Shown here piece by piece: positions 13,201-23,207 of a DNA stretch of 64,000 nt. The notes beneath the pieces were generated by a model. The model was not told the DNA's origin and did not search any database. It saw only the letters and a program-made list of their open reading frames with translations. The translations under genes were made by a program, and so were the position numbers. Numbering within the stretch: position 1 is the stretch's first letter; the number at the start of each line of letters is the position of its first letter. Source of the stretch: Ancylostoma caninum (taxonomy: Eukaryota > Nematoda > Chromadorea > Rhabditida > Ancylostomatidae); NCBI GenBank assembly GCA_037903475.1, contig JBAJFG010000604.1, forward strand, positions 1,350,001 through 1,414,000, written 5' to 3'.

Positions 13201-14640
13201 CACCGAGCCTTGAAATGGTATAAGAAGGAAGAGCTTTAACTATTCCTCTGAGTGAGTTCTTGGACAGCTCAGAAGCAGCTGATGAAAAGGGGGTTGGAAA
13301 ACTAAAATTTTTAGCAGAGCTTCAATATCCCTTGCAGTTATCGGTCCAAAGGCTTGCAGCGCCGTCGTTTGATAGTATGTGATTGTAAGAAAAACCAACG
13401 ATGTTACACTGAGTAACCTATGTAGCCCTTGCATAGAAATATATTGATATTTCGGAAAAGAAAGAAGTTCTGAAATTCTGCAATTATAAGAAAATAGCAA
13501 GATTCGCGGAGGATGCATTAAACGTAGAAGTCTGCTGAAGGGACAAATACATGGATATCTGGACTGGAACACTGGCCGCTACTGGGTCCTGATGTAGTCA
13601 GTAGCAGAGCAGCGGCTAAGCCTCTAAGCAATGAGGATTAGGAGAATCCAGGACAGAAGCCTGAACAGAGCTCGGATAAACATCCAAGTAGGAGCGGCTG
13701 ACGTCGATGACGTCACCCGAAATGGCAGTTGTGGACGACGCGGAGAACGTCTAAAACGCGTGTGCTCGATGAATGCGTGTGCTCGCCAGGGGGTGGGCTC
13801 AGCTGTTGAGTGCTCGGCGATCGATACGCTACGAAGCACGAGATGACGTCGGGCCAGCCTGCTCCAGATGTGGTCATCAGGCTCTTCGGTTGAGCCCACC
13901 TCTTTGTCGTAAAGCTACGGCTCGTCAGCGATCCCTGTCCAAGTGCCGGACGGAATCCCATGCATAGCAGACTTATTTATGCTTCTGGCAGGCGTGTGGA
14001 CAAACAACGCTGTTGGTTGTGTTGGATAACTGAAGTAGCATATATGGCCAGTTGCCAGCGAAGAGGAAAACTTGAGTACTCTTTTCAGGGAGTTTACAGG
14101 AGTGAAAGATCTGGAGGTTCGGATGGGAGGCCTCGGAATTCAGAAATCTTATCAAATTTTATCCTGAAGAAATACTCACATCTTGTTATCTTTTCCGAGG
14201 TTTTTATGTGGGTTCATTTTTCAGGTGGCATTGATTACCAAAGTATACACGATTCCTTGTGAATTTGTTAGTAATCCATGCAGCAAAGCCCACATAAAAA
14301 TCTTGAAAACGATTCCAAAGCCAAACATATCCTTTTGAAACTTCAGTTCTGGATTTCACCATCCTAAACAAAAGGGGCTTCCTAAACGATGAACGAGCAC
14401 CAGTTACAATTCCTGAGATTGCGCCCCTGTTGATAGCACACATTAGCGCAGATCTGCGTATACCACATCGATGTCTTTTGAAGAGCGAATTTTTTCAAAA
14501 GGTATTAATTGCTCGAAGGCCTCCCCATTCACTCCCAGCTAATTCGCCGCCATTCAAATCGCCTCCGCGCCTTGCCAATCTGCATTTCGATCGTGCATTT
14601 CATACCTCCAGGCTATTGATATGAGAGAAATGCGCTCCCC
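10214..14640. other. No supported gene
   Basis: Several short frames occur in GC-richer patches (10,600-10,950; 13,620-13,970) with overlapping frames on both strands and no domain. A G-run of 10 is at 11,023-11,032. Nothing else is assigned. Confidence 0.4.
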
Positions 14641-14654
14641 ATAAGGAGAGTAGG

Positions 14655-15240
14655 GATAACACGGCGTCGGCACTATTCCACGCTAGGGGCCTCAAAACTT
14701 CCGAAGTTTGTTTTCCGCAGGAACTTGGCGTAGGGGGGTTATTTGAGGTGCTAAACACGAATATGGTATTCATTTGGTACCGCAACCCCATTTTCATAGA
14801 GTTACGGCAGGTGCGCGGTGCATGCGGCACCTCACAGAATCCTCTCAAATTTGCGTAGAGGGGTTGTTCTAGGCGCTGATAACGAACTTCAATATCATTT
14901 TGAGTGATATCTTCGTTTTCTGCTCAAAATCAGTATTTTTTCCGAATATAATACCGTATAGCTACCATATCCCCACGAAATAGGGGTTATAGTACAAAAC
15001 GGATATGATATTCGTATTCAGCACCTCAAATGATCCCCTGTGCAAGATTTGAGCGAATTCCATGAGGTACCGTATCTAAGGCAACCCTACATTAACCCTA
15101 GAAAAATGAGGTTACGGTACAAAATGAATACGATATTCGTGTTCAGCACCTCAAATAACCCACCTAAACCGAGTTTCGGCAGAAAACATTTCTTGAAAAT
15201 TTTGTGGCCCCTAATGTGGAATAGTGTCCACGTTTGTCCT
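14655..15240. mobile_element. Foldback element (~590 bp)
   Basis: The left arm contains cactattccacgctaggggcc (about 14,671-14,691), and the right arm contains the inverse ggcccctaatgtggaatagtg (about 15,207-15,228). Between them, matching words (aggtgctaaacacgaatatgg against atattcgtgttcagcacctc, and ttacggtac/gtaccgcaac) pair inward about a centre near 14,950. There is no transposase frame. It is a non-autonomous foldback-type insertion. Confidence 0.65.
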
Positions 15241-16690
15241 CCCAGATAACGCCAACACTACTGACCTTAAGAAAGCAGCTGTAATGGTAGAGGCACTTAT
15301 CCCCGTGCACAAAACAACCGTATTGCAGGATAGTTTTTAGAAGGCTAATCCATCACGATTATCGTAGATAAGCGCAAGGATATTGGTTCTCATACGAGAT
15401 TATCTTTTCGAATCCAAAGGTTTTCGGGTAAGAGGTGGAAGCGGATCACAGAATAAAGAGGATGTGAACATCTTTTTGTAACCTGAGTGTTGTTACATAC
15501 ATTACAAAGGGCTAACAGAATTAGAAGCTTTAATGATTACATTATATTACCATTACAGCCGGACCCGCTTCCGTGCACTATCCCCATATATGGACCGGTC
15601 TCGACATGAAACGGGAGAGTTAGCCATGGGTGAGAACGGGGATATCGAAGAAATGTGCGGATGCGCAGACAATCAGCGAGTCACACCGCTGCTGCTACAA
15701 CTCTTGAAGCGCGCGATATTCTGAATATTATAGAAATATGTTCTAACGTTGTATTCTTCACCTTGTAACTAGAAAGCCAAGCAAACAACTTCTGAAATCA
15801 AATGCTTCATGTTGAACTGAATACCATGGATAGCTGCATCATAAAGCGCTTTCAAATACAGTTTTTCCAAACTAGATCACTCCAGATGGAGCTAAGTAAT
15901 CATGAATACGACTGTGGAAAGCGTTTTTACCCTCACGTTCTCTCATCAGAGCCGTAGTCTACAAATTCACTCGGTGGGCGAAGGCGGTGAAGGCGCGGAC
16001 CTGGCAGCGCGTGCGAGTGACAGCGGAATTGCGATGGTATAACCAATCTCCCTCTGCTGTTCAAAGGTAACACCTGCTAAAGTCTTCGTATCCGAGATAT
16101 TGGGGTTTCTAAGGACAAAAAACTCATATCTGATAGTGAAATAGCGCGAAACTCGAAACTGTGGTGCTGCTTCTCGTGCGACTAAGTGTGCTCCATTTGA
16201 CACTCGTAGGTCTCGCAACGCGGTAGCCACACACGCTTGTACGAGTGACCACGGTGCACATGCTCTAGAACATGCGAGGGAGCTGTGTTCGCGAAAGGCA
16301 GATGAGTTCGATTTCTATTTCTTCACAGGTAAGTCATGATTCTTTGTGTTCGTCTGACATTTGTGATGAGCGGGTAATGTGTCACTATTGGCGGTCTAAT
16401 TCGAAGTCGCGGATTTGGACGGGTGCCTCCCATAAGAGTGCCATTCTCCTTGCTTCTGCCTACGTGAGTGTACTTCAGTATGATTTGTGATAGTACGACT
16501 TTCCCATATTTTACCTAGTCGTAGTGGACCACTGTATCGGCCCCACCTCTCTATTTATCTTAGAAAGTAGAGCACTGGATGAGCTAAGCTATTACAATTC
16601 AGCCGCCGCTCGTATTTGCAGTTAAAGGCAGAGGTCCACCTCATTCTCGTGGTTGAGCTAGTGGCAGATTCTGCATCTCCTCGACATGCT
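15241..16690. other. No supported gene
   Basis: Only short unrecognised frames (15,533-15,724 plus; 15,967-16,230 minus; 16,272-16,490 plus). No element ends were found. Confidence 0.4.
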
Positions 16691-16728
16691 GATTTTAGCG
16701 GTATACATGAATAGTCTCAAAACGGTCT

Positions 16729-17060
16729 TTAAACCCGTCTTCCGGTAAGAGGCCTGTAACAGTTTGCTAACTTGAGTTGACGTGTGAAGCCGTTGGTCTT
16801 ATCGATTGAACACGCCAAGACTCGTTGGCCACCGCGGCAGCCGTGGCAGGCAGCCAGCACAGCGATCGAAATTTGGAGCGATCCGCGTCCGGGCTCCAAA
16901 AATGTAGCCAGTTCGACCCTTCCAAAAATGGGGCTTTCGCCGCTTTTGAGCCTGTTAATGTACATTAATGGGATCAACATGCCGAGAAGGTCCAGGATAT
17001 GCTGATACTTCCAACAGGCGGAATGAGGTGGGCCCCTGCCTTTAAATACTTGCCTCCGAT
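16729..17060 (-). pseudogene. Relic of a dispersed coding repeat (SIDKxNGFTR family), copy A
   Basis: The minus-strand translation has a YQHILDLLGMLI stretch followed further on by SIDKTNGFTRQL. Related peptides occur at about 42,760-42,985 (YQDVLGLLATLI) and 39,490-39,545 (SIDKFNGFTREL), all on minus. Similarity is clearer in protein than in DNA, which suggests descent from a coding sequence. The identity of the family is unknown to me, and no copy here looks complete. It abuts the CTCCGC-core repeat at 17,120. Confidence 0.4.
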
Positions 17061-17119
17061 AGAATTTATGGACTGCACAATTGAGACAACGAGTAAATTG
17101 TGAATACCAGTGGCAGGCA

Positions 17120-17360
17120 CAGAAATGTCTACCAACGAGGAGAGCACAGTGGAACAAACTGGAGTCTCCGCCACTTTGCGGATCTGGATGGGAAAATAAA
17201 AATACCAAAAATGGAAATTTTACTGCCAGATGATTGAGAATAAGAATTTCCAGAATGAAAGAGTGATAATGAAAAGCAAACAAATAAAACGAATAAATAA
17301 ATCCTCCTATATAAATCATGGTAGTGCAGCAAAATTTTCGAGAGCTAAAGTGTAGGGGAA
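17120..17360 (+). repeat. Dispersed repeat with CTCCGC core, copy 2
   Basis: It contains gtctccgccactttgcgg (about 17,163-17,180), then gatgggaaaataaaaatac, an AT-rich body, and aaaattttcgagagc near the end. The order matches the copy at 1640-1935 and the inverted copies near 33.6 and 47.4 kb. Confidence 0.5.
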
Positions 17361-18632
17361 TTAGTTTTAAAAAATTATAATAAAATAAAGTGAATAGTAC
17401 ATTGCTAATGAATCAAAATAATATTATGTTTCACTTCCTTGTCTATTGTTTTACTTACTTACTAATTGAGTTGTCGCTAGGGGGGGGGGAGGTGAATGCT
17501 AATTAGGGCTGCGGTTTCCGCCTTTTTGGGACAGTGGCCGAAGTTTGAAAAAAAATGTTAATAAAAAGGAATTTTAAACCTGAATGGTCCAAACTAAACA
17601 AAGGCCAAAAAATCAAGACAAATTAACACAATATTGGTACCTACATTCTCTTGAGAAATCTCTCGAAACGAGCCTGAGCGTCCCTTCTCCTCCCACAGCT
17701 CGTCCCCCTCAATCATCTATACTGCACATTGAGTTCAAGAAGTTTTTCAGCATCCAAATTGTTGGTGTTAGGTGCACGTTTTGTTGGCAGTTCCTGAAAA
17801 CACATCAACAGCTCGATCGCAAGACAAGGCTCAAAAAAAAGCGTGACTGAAAGCGGATGTCGTCTTCATTTCGCATTCCGGATATTCCAAAGCGATTCTT
17901 GATGCTGAACAGCGTGGTCTGGCCTCTCCGATTCTACATCTGAAATGAGTACCTGATCCACTGAAAGCTTCTCACGTCCAGCAAACTATTACCATTCAGA
18001 TCGTGCATTCTCCAAAGTTCCCAGTTCGTATCAGCTTAGGTTTACTTCTGAAAGCATTTATCTCTATGTGTTTCTCAATAGAAGCATTGCGCCCTCTTGG
18101 AAACAGCAGATTTCGCTGCTCTTCTGCCCTCGATACCACTTCTTGCCTGTAATACGTAGCAACAAAACGAAGGTCTGAAATGAGGGAAGAACAACCAGTG
18201 TAAGGTTTCCAAAAGGTTTTTGCTCAAATCGGCCTCACCGCGGCATAGATACTCTCCAGTTACATGCGCTGAATTCCCGTTTGCGTGCACGTAATGGGTG
18301 TCAAATTTGTTGTTCGCTGAGGCACATGTCAATAAATCATCCTGTGCTGGCAGTGGATGCCGACGTCGTGGAGCGATTAGAAGCGACCAGCGACGAGGTC
18401 GTCGTGGTCCCAGAGTGCTAGGTATTCGTGGAAATAGGAGCCTAAAGAAACCCACCTTCCATTGCGCTATCACCGATAGCTTTTCTTATATTAGCAATTT
18501 AAGAAAGGAAAGCCATTTCTGTTGAAAAGTGTCGGCTCGAGAAAGAAGTGGCTAAGTTATTTCAACCAAAAAAGTTAATTGAAGGCGAACCCATAAAATC
18601 TCCTTAATTGAGATGTTGCCGAAAAAATTGAC
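17361..18632. other. No supported gene
   Basis: AT-rich, with a G-run of 10 at 17,480-17,489 and an unassigned 132-codon minus frame at 18,075-18,473 that has no recognisable domain and no acceptor or donor I trust. Confidence 0.35.
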
Positions 18633-18677
18633 GGGAAGGGGTACTATTTCTTGATTTGTTTTCTCAGTAAATGATAA

Positions 18678-18752
18678 AAAAAAATAATAAATAATAAATA
18701 AATAATAATAATAATAATAATAATATAATAAATAATAATAATAAATAATAAA
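18678..18752. repeat. (AAT)n / (AATA)n microsatellite
   Basis: About 75 bp of AATA/AAT units, bordered by two copies of ctcagtaaatgat (about 18,663-18,675 and 18,755-18,767). It lies at the 5' end of the Penelope-like element and may have grown at the truncation point. Confidence 0.9.
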
Positions 18753-18780
18753 CGTCTCAGTAAATGATGCTTTACAGGCA

Positions 18781-19986
18781 TTGAGTGAAATGCTAGCGTT
18801 GCATGAAAGGGAGATTGAGACTTACGGCCTTGGTAGAGCACGGGTTATGACTCTGGTCAAGGAATGTCTAACATGTAACGTTTTTAAATGGTCTGGAAGA
18901 TATTTCTCCCAGATAAGAGGGCTAGCCATGGGTCAAAGGCTAGCGCCGGTTCTCGCTATCTGCTACATGAGCAAGATAGAAGAACCAGTGCTTTCACGTA
19001 AACCATTGTTGTACTGTCGTTACATCGACGACTGCTGCGTAATTACATCCACCCAGTCAGAGATGGACGAATGCTTCAGACTACTGAACGAACAATCACA
19101 GTACATAAAATTGACCAGGGAAACTCCACACGAAGGTTGGCTACCATTCTTAAACACGCAGCTGAAAATCTCTAACGGCATGGTTCATGTAAAATGGTAT
19201 CGCAAAGAGAGTTCCAAGAACATAATTGTACATGCGAGGTCCGCGCACCCGATGACGGTCAAGCGTGCTGTAATTGGCAACATGTTTAAAACAGCAGTAG
19301 AGGTGAGCAGTGGTGAGGCAGAACGCCAAGAGTCCACCAGACTTGCATCAGTTATAGCGCGCGAAAATGGCTACCTTTCACGGGAGCACCAACATCGTAG
19401 AGCTCGCAGTGGTAGTAAAACTAACGAATATCATAACAAACTTCCCCTGTGCATGCCCTTCATTTCGGATGAGATCAGTGACGCAATAAAGAAATGTCTT
19501 GCCCGGGCTCAACTAGAGAATGATGTCGTTCTTATCAACATCCCCAACGATAACATCAAACGACAGTTGGTCCGTAATAGACTATACGATAGATCTTGTA
19601 TCACAGAAAACTGCGTCACATGTCCATACGGCAAAATCGGAGATTGTGCTAAAACAGGGGTCGTTTACCAAATAGAATGTTTAAGCTGCCATGCGACCTA
19701 CATCGGTGAGACCGGACGACCTCTTCATGTACGATTAAATGAACACCTTGCTAGCAAAAGAAGGGAAAGTTTGGTAAAGCCACTCGGAAAACATAAACGC
19801 GAAGACCACAGTGGGAACGATTTCGATGTAGCATGCAGAATTCTGGCCTACGAGCCAGACATCTCGGCGAGGAAAGCTCTCGAAGCATTCTGGATTTCCG
19901 TGCGAAACCCCAGAATGAACAACAGAAATGAGCACATATCGATAACTAGTGATCTAATGCCGTTCGTACCATTATGCGAGCTATAA
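18781..19986 (+). CDS. Penelope-like reverse transcriptase with GIY-YIG endonuclease (N-terminally truncated)
   Basis: This frame of 401 codons encodes the C-terminal half of a Penelope-like element polyprotein, which primes reverse transcription of its RNA at a nicked target. Visible parts are RT motif B (GLAMGQRLAPVLA, about residues 43-55), the catalytic YIDD of motif C (about residue 81), a Cys cluster of the CxxxNCxxC type (about 276-284), and a GIY-YIG nuclease (GVVYQIEC...TYIGETGR, from about residue 291, with R and E further on). Motif A and the N-terminal RT region are missing, as is any upstream domain. The first Met is probably just the first ATG inside a truncated copy. The surviving frame is open, so decay is recent, but the copy cannot be autonomous. 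Confidence 0.93.
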   Translation: MSEMLALHEREIETYGLGRARVMTLVKECLTCNVFKWSGRYFSQIRGLAMGQRLAPVLAICYMSKIEEPVLSRKPLLYCRYIDDCCVITSTQSEMDECFRLLNEQSQYIKLTRETPHEGWLPFLNTQLKISNGMVHVKWYRKESSKNIIVHARSAHPMTVKRAVIGNMFKTAVEVSSGEAERQESTRLASVIARENGYLSREHQHRRARSGSKTNEYHNKLPLCMPFISDEISDAIKKCLARAQLENDVVLINIPNDNIKRQLVRNRLYDRSCITENCVTCPYGKIGDCAKTGVVYQIECLSCHATYIGETGRPLHVRLNEHLASKRRESLVKPLGKHKREDHSGNDFDVACRILAYEPDISARKALEAFWISVRNPRMNNRNEHISITSDLMPFVPLCEL

Positions 19987-20205
19987 GATTGTCATCTAAG
20001 GCTCATGCTGAGTGACGCTCACTCATCCGCTGGTGACAATATCGCATTGCGGCGCGGATAACATCTCCGCTTCTTGGTGGGACGCTTGGTGAGTTCGTCT
20101 CCCACGTCTGATTTTCGCCGTTGAATAGGCCGAATGAGTTGAATGCACAGTTCAGAGGAGGCGCTTGATGGTATCGAACACGAATTCATAAAAATTGACC
20201 CACTT

Positions 20206-20244
20206 TCAGGCCTTGAAAACGGCGTGTTGCCGAAACGTTGGCAA
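20206..20244 (+). other. Hammerhead-like motif relic in the Penelope-like 3' end
   Basis: The sequence has ccttgaaaacggc, a short loop, then gccgaaacgttgg. The cGGC/GCCg arms followed by GAAAC look like stem II and the 3' core of a hammerhead ribozyme, which Penelope-like elements are known to carry. The expected CTGATGA 5' core is not present, so activity is unlikely. Confidence 0.25.
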
Positions 20245-20352
20245 ATAAAAGTGTCTGTAACAACCTGTGTGGCGAAACAAATCAAGAAATATTATCTACA
20301 AAATGCCCAGGTTTTACGATAGCAGAACATGGAATATATGGGAAGGGGTACT

Positions 20353-21699
20353 GTTCCCCACGCATTTGAATGTGGCTCAGGTGTGTGCGGAATTATAGCT
20401 GCAAAATCAATGCAACCATCATTCTTATAAGAAAAGGGCTGTGAGAAGCCCTCCTGCTCCCGCGACGTCTTCTGATTGTAGACTGTTATTTTCAGAAAGA
20501 AACAACTGGAAACCTTGTGGAATTGTTGGCTTTCATGATATGTTCTGGGAAACTCATGGGGTATTTTTCTCAAGCTAAATCTCCTTAATGATTTCTGGCG
20601 GTGCTCAATTTTTCACGAGGAATGCGAAAACGGTGTTTTTCCTTTTCCAACATTTTTTGCAGTTTTAGGCACGAAAGGGACAGATCCGAGCGCTCCAGAC
20701 TGGAATGGGCACGGACAAATGATAGTGTCACGCCGTCGCGACTCTGCCCTATGGCGGAGTCTCGGCGCGCGTTCCTGGCGCACTGCAGTTCACTCGCTGC
20801 TTTCGCGTGCGGACGGCGCGGCGTGGCTGATTTTCAAAATCGGTCATCGTCGTGCTGTCGTGCCGGACAGTCGGGCTCCTCGGTGTTGTCCTTCGATCGT
20901 TGTCGTTCGTGAAGATACCATTCAGGAGTAGCAGGTCTTCCTCCGGCTTACCAAGCCGTGGCGCGTGAGCAACACCATTATACGATGTTTGTTAGTGAGC
21001 CGACCTTCTACTATTCTCGTTGTATATCATATTTATTGCCTTGCATTGATGTTTCTTTTACCATAAACTATCTACCATTCGTATTGTGTTGCATCGTGTA
21101 GTAGTATGTTGTTCATCTCCGTACTTGTTAGTAAACACCTTGTGGGCGCGGCCGGCGTTGGAGGCGCAGCACAGGGACCTTGTAAGGCAGACGGGAGGAG
21201 GAGAAGCGGGATCCTAGGTCGGATACGTCTTTGGGATAGGCCGCCATTAGATAAGTACATTCGCATTCTCCACGGACGCGGACAGTCGTGCTCGGGGTCT
21301 AACCTGAGCCACTGAACGACCGTCTGGCCTGCAGGGGGGGGGGGGCACGACAGATGGAACACATCGAAGGAATAAGTAGTATCGAGATAAATATTCATTT
21401 AAATAAAAGCACGGCAAGAGAAAAATATCGTGAGCATTGTTCTGAGAAAATTCTGAATTCTTCGTAAAGTAATTTGGCAAACAATGGTTTGGTGACAAAA
21501 AAATATAAAATAATTTTTAATTATGCAAGAAAACATCATTGAATGGAAATAGGAGGTAGAGGAATGATTTTGTCTAAGATTGGGAAAACGGACGTATGTA
21601 GATCTCAAAACAGTTGAAATAAAATAGTCCATGAATGGTAGAAGAGACTGAGATTCTCGAGAAACTATTGATATGTACAAAAACAAAGCATGTGAGTCG
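20353..21699. other. No supported gene; GC-rich patches
   Basis: GC-rich patches at about 20,660-20,920 and 21,140-21,340 carry overlapping frames on both strands with low-complexity Arg/Ser/Cys translations and no domain. A G-run of 12 is at 21,334-21,345. They may be parts of an unrecognised repeat or a GC-rich regulatory region downstream of the kinase gene. Confidence 0.35.
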
Positions 21700-23207
21700 T
21701 CAATAAGGCACGGATCCTCGTCGGGTGATCTTTTTCCTGAGGCGGGAGAGCGGCTTCATCAGCGGCAAGTAGTTCGTTAGACGCTTTTTGACCTGCTCTT
21801 CATCCCGGCTGCTGCTGACGCGATCTGGAACATTTCCCTTTAGTAGATTATACAGAATCTCCACGGCTCAAGGAGCGGTGACGCGGTTGGGTAAAGACCT
21901 ATGACGTCACTTGGTCAGGAACAAGTTGAAAGCCTTCTTGCGATCAACAAGGAGCTGTGTATCAATCTTCCCGCAAGTCCCACTGGAATAAAAAAAGCCT
22001 TATACATGAATAATGGATCGCCCACGTCCTCCCGTCATGATCAGCTGATTTCTCTTGAAAAATGCTGCAGTTCGGGTAAAAACCGGTGTTGCTCCTATAG
22101 GGTTGTTCAGAAGGCTTCCAGATTGGATCTGGAGATTGCATAGTTTGTTCACGAACGGAGTAAGAAGTACTAAAGGCACTGTCCCAATTCGAGATCGCTT
22201 CAGAAGCTTTCACAAGAAAAATTCTACAGGAGCTGATGATCATAATGGTATACGTGGATCCGTGCAAAACTGCCTAAAAGCCCGTTCTTAAGCCCGTTTT
22301 CTTGGAGAGGTTGCTCACTGAGCCGAGGGCGAGGCCCTGGGGGAAGACGAGTTTTCTGAACAATGCACTACCACCGTGATCAGGTGCTCCTGAAAATGTA
22401 TTTCATGAGAAGTTCTCTGAAACGATTTGAGGTGAGACGGTACGTTTAATAGCAGGGCATAGACAAGGTTGCAGGACATCTAACACCCAACCTGCTGCAG
22501 GACGAGTTCGGCGAAATGCAAGGAGCACAAAATATGACTAGGATACGATGATAAAATATACATATGATCACAAAGCTCTCTCCAGAAAGACCGTCAAGCT
22601 ATCAGATTAGAAAACCTGCAGCAGAAAGAGTTCTTACTGAGGCCACCCGTCAACTCTCTGCTGCGGTTTCTCTGCTTCGATTAAGCTTATCACTCCTTCA
22701 AAAATTGGTCTGAATCACATCAGAGGGTGAAATGTTCAGTCGTCTCTCCTAAGAATGCGTCAGTTACTCGTCATTCAATCCGAACCTTTGACAATTTTGA
22801 GATTTCGTATGTATACCAGTACAGAACAATTTGCGATGGGCACAGGGTGGTATAAGTCGATTTGCTCTCCCAGCCTAATCTGATGAAGGTTCAGCGGATC
22901 CGGAAGGATTGATCTAGTCGGAGGTCGAACAAGTGAGGGTGGGTCACTTCTTCTATCACCGCGCTAAACGAGCCATAATGCATCACGTTCTCCATCTTTT
23001 AGTGGAAATAAATTCACCAAAAAGCCATCCCCACAAATCTGATGCGTTTTCCCTCATGGAAATCGCCAGTACCTCCACTCAGACCTACATGGAACGTGCG
23101 AGAGAAGCGTCTACTCACTGTTGTCAGCATGGTCAACATCGCTGTCAGGCATGTCAGCGTCTGAATCGACTGATGACGCTGGAGTCGTAAAAGTTGTGGC
23201 TCTTTTC
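21700..23207 (-). other. Candidate C-terminal tail exons of the receptor kinase
   Basis: Exon 23119-23207 (acceptor ctttgtag, donor gtgagt) encodes an acidic run including VDSDADMPDSDVDHADN. Exon 21700-21866 (acceptor after cttgag) encodes a basic end, KKRLTNYLPLMKPLSRLRKK, and then stops. One base carried over plus two bases fit exactly, so they join in phase. To reach them, the previous exon must leave at gtctcg (about 23,498). If it does not, the reading frame stops at 23,468 instead. Two 3' ends are therefore possible. Confidence 0.5.

Larger units (their letters stand above)
18633..20352 (+). mobile_element. 5'-truncated Penelope-like retroelement insertion
   Basis: The insertion carries the RT/GIY-YIG frame at 18,781-19,986. 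Outside it, the 13-bp word gggaaggggtact is present at 18,633-18,645 and again at 20,340-20,352, which could be a target duplication. A 16-bp inverted pair, tatttcttgatttgtt (18,645-18,660) and its complement (20,276-20,291), brackets the element. Inverted flanks and 5' truncation are known traits of Penelope-like elements. An AT microsatellite separates the left flank from the coding part, with ctcagtaaatgat on both sides of it. Confidence 0.75.
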
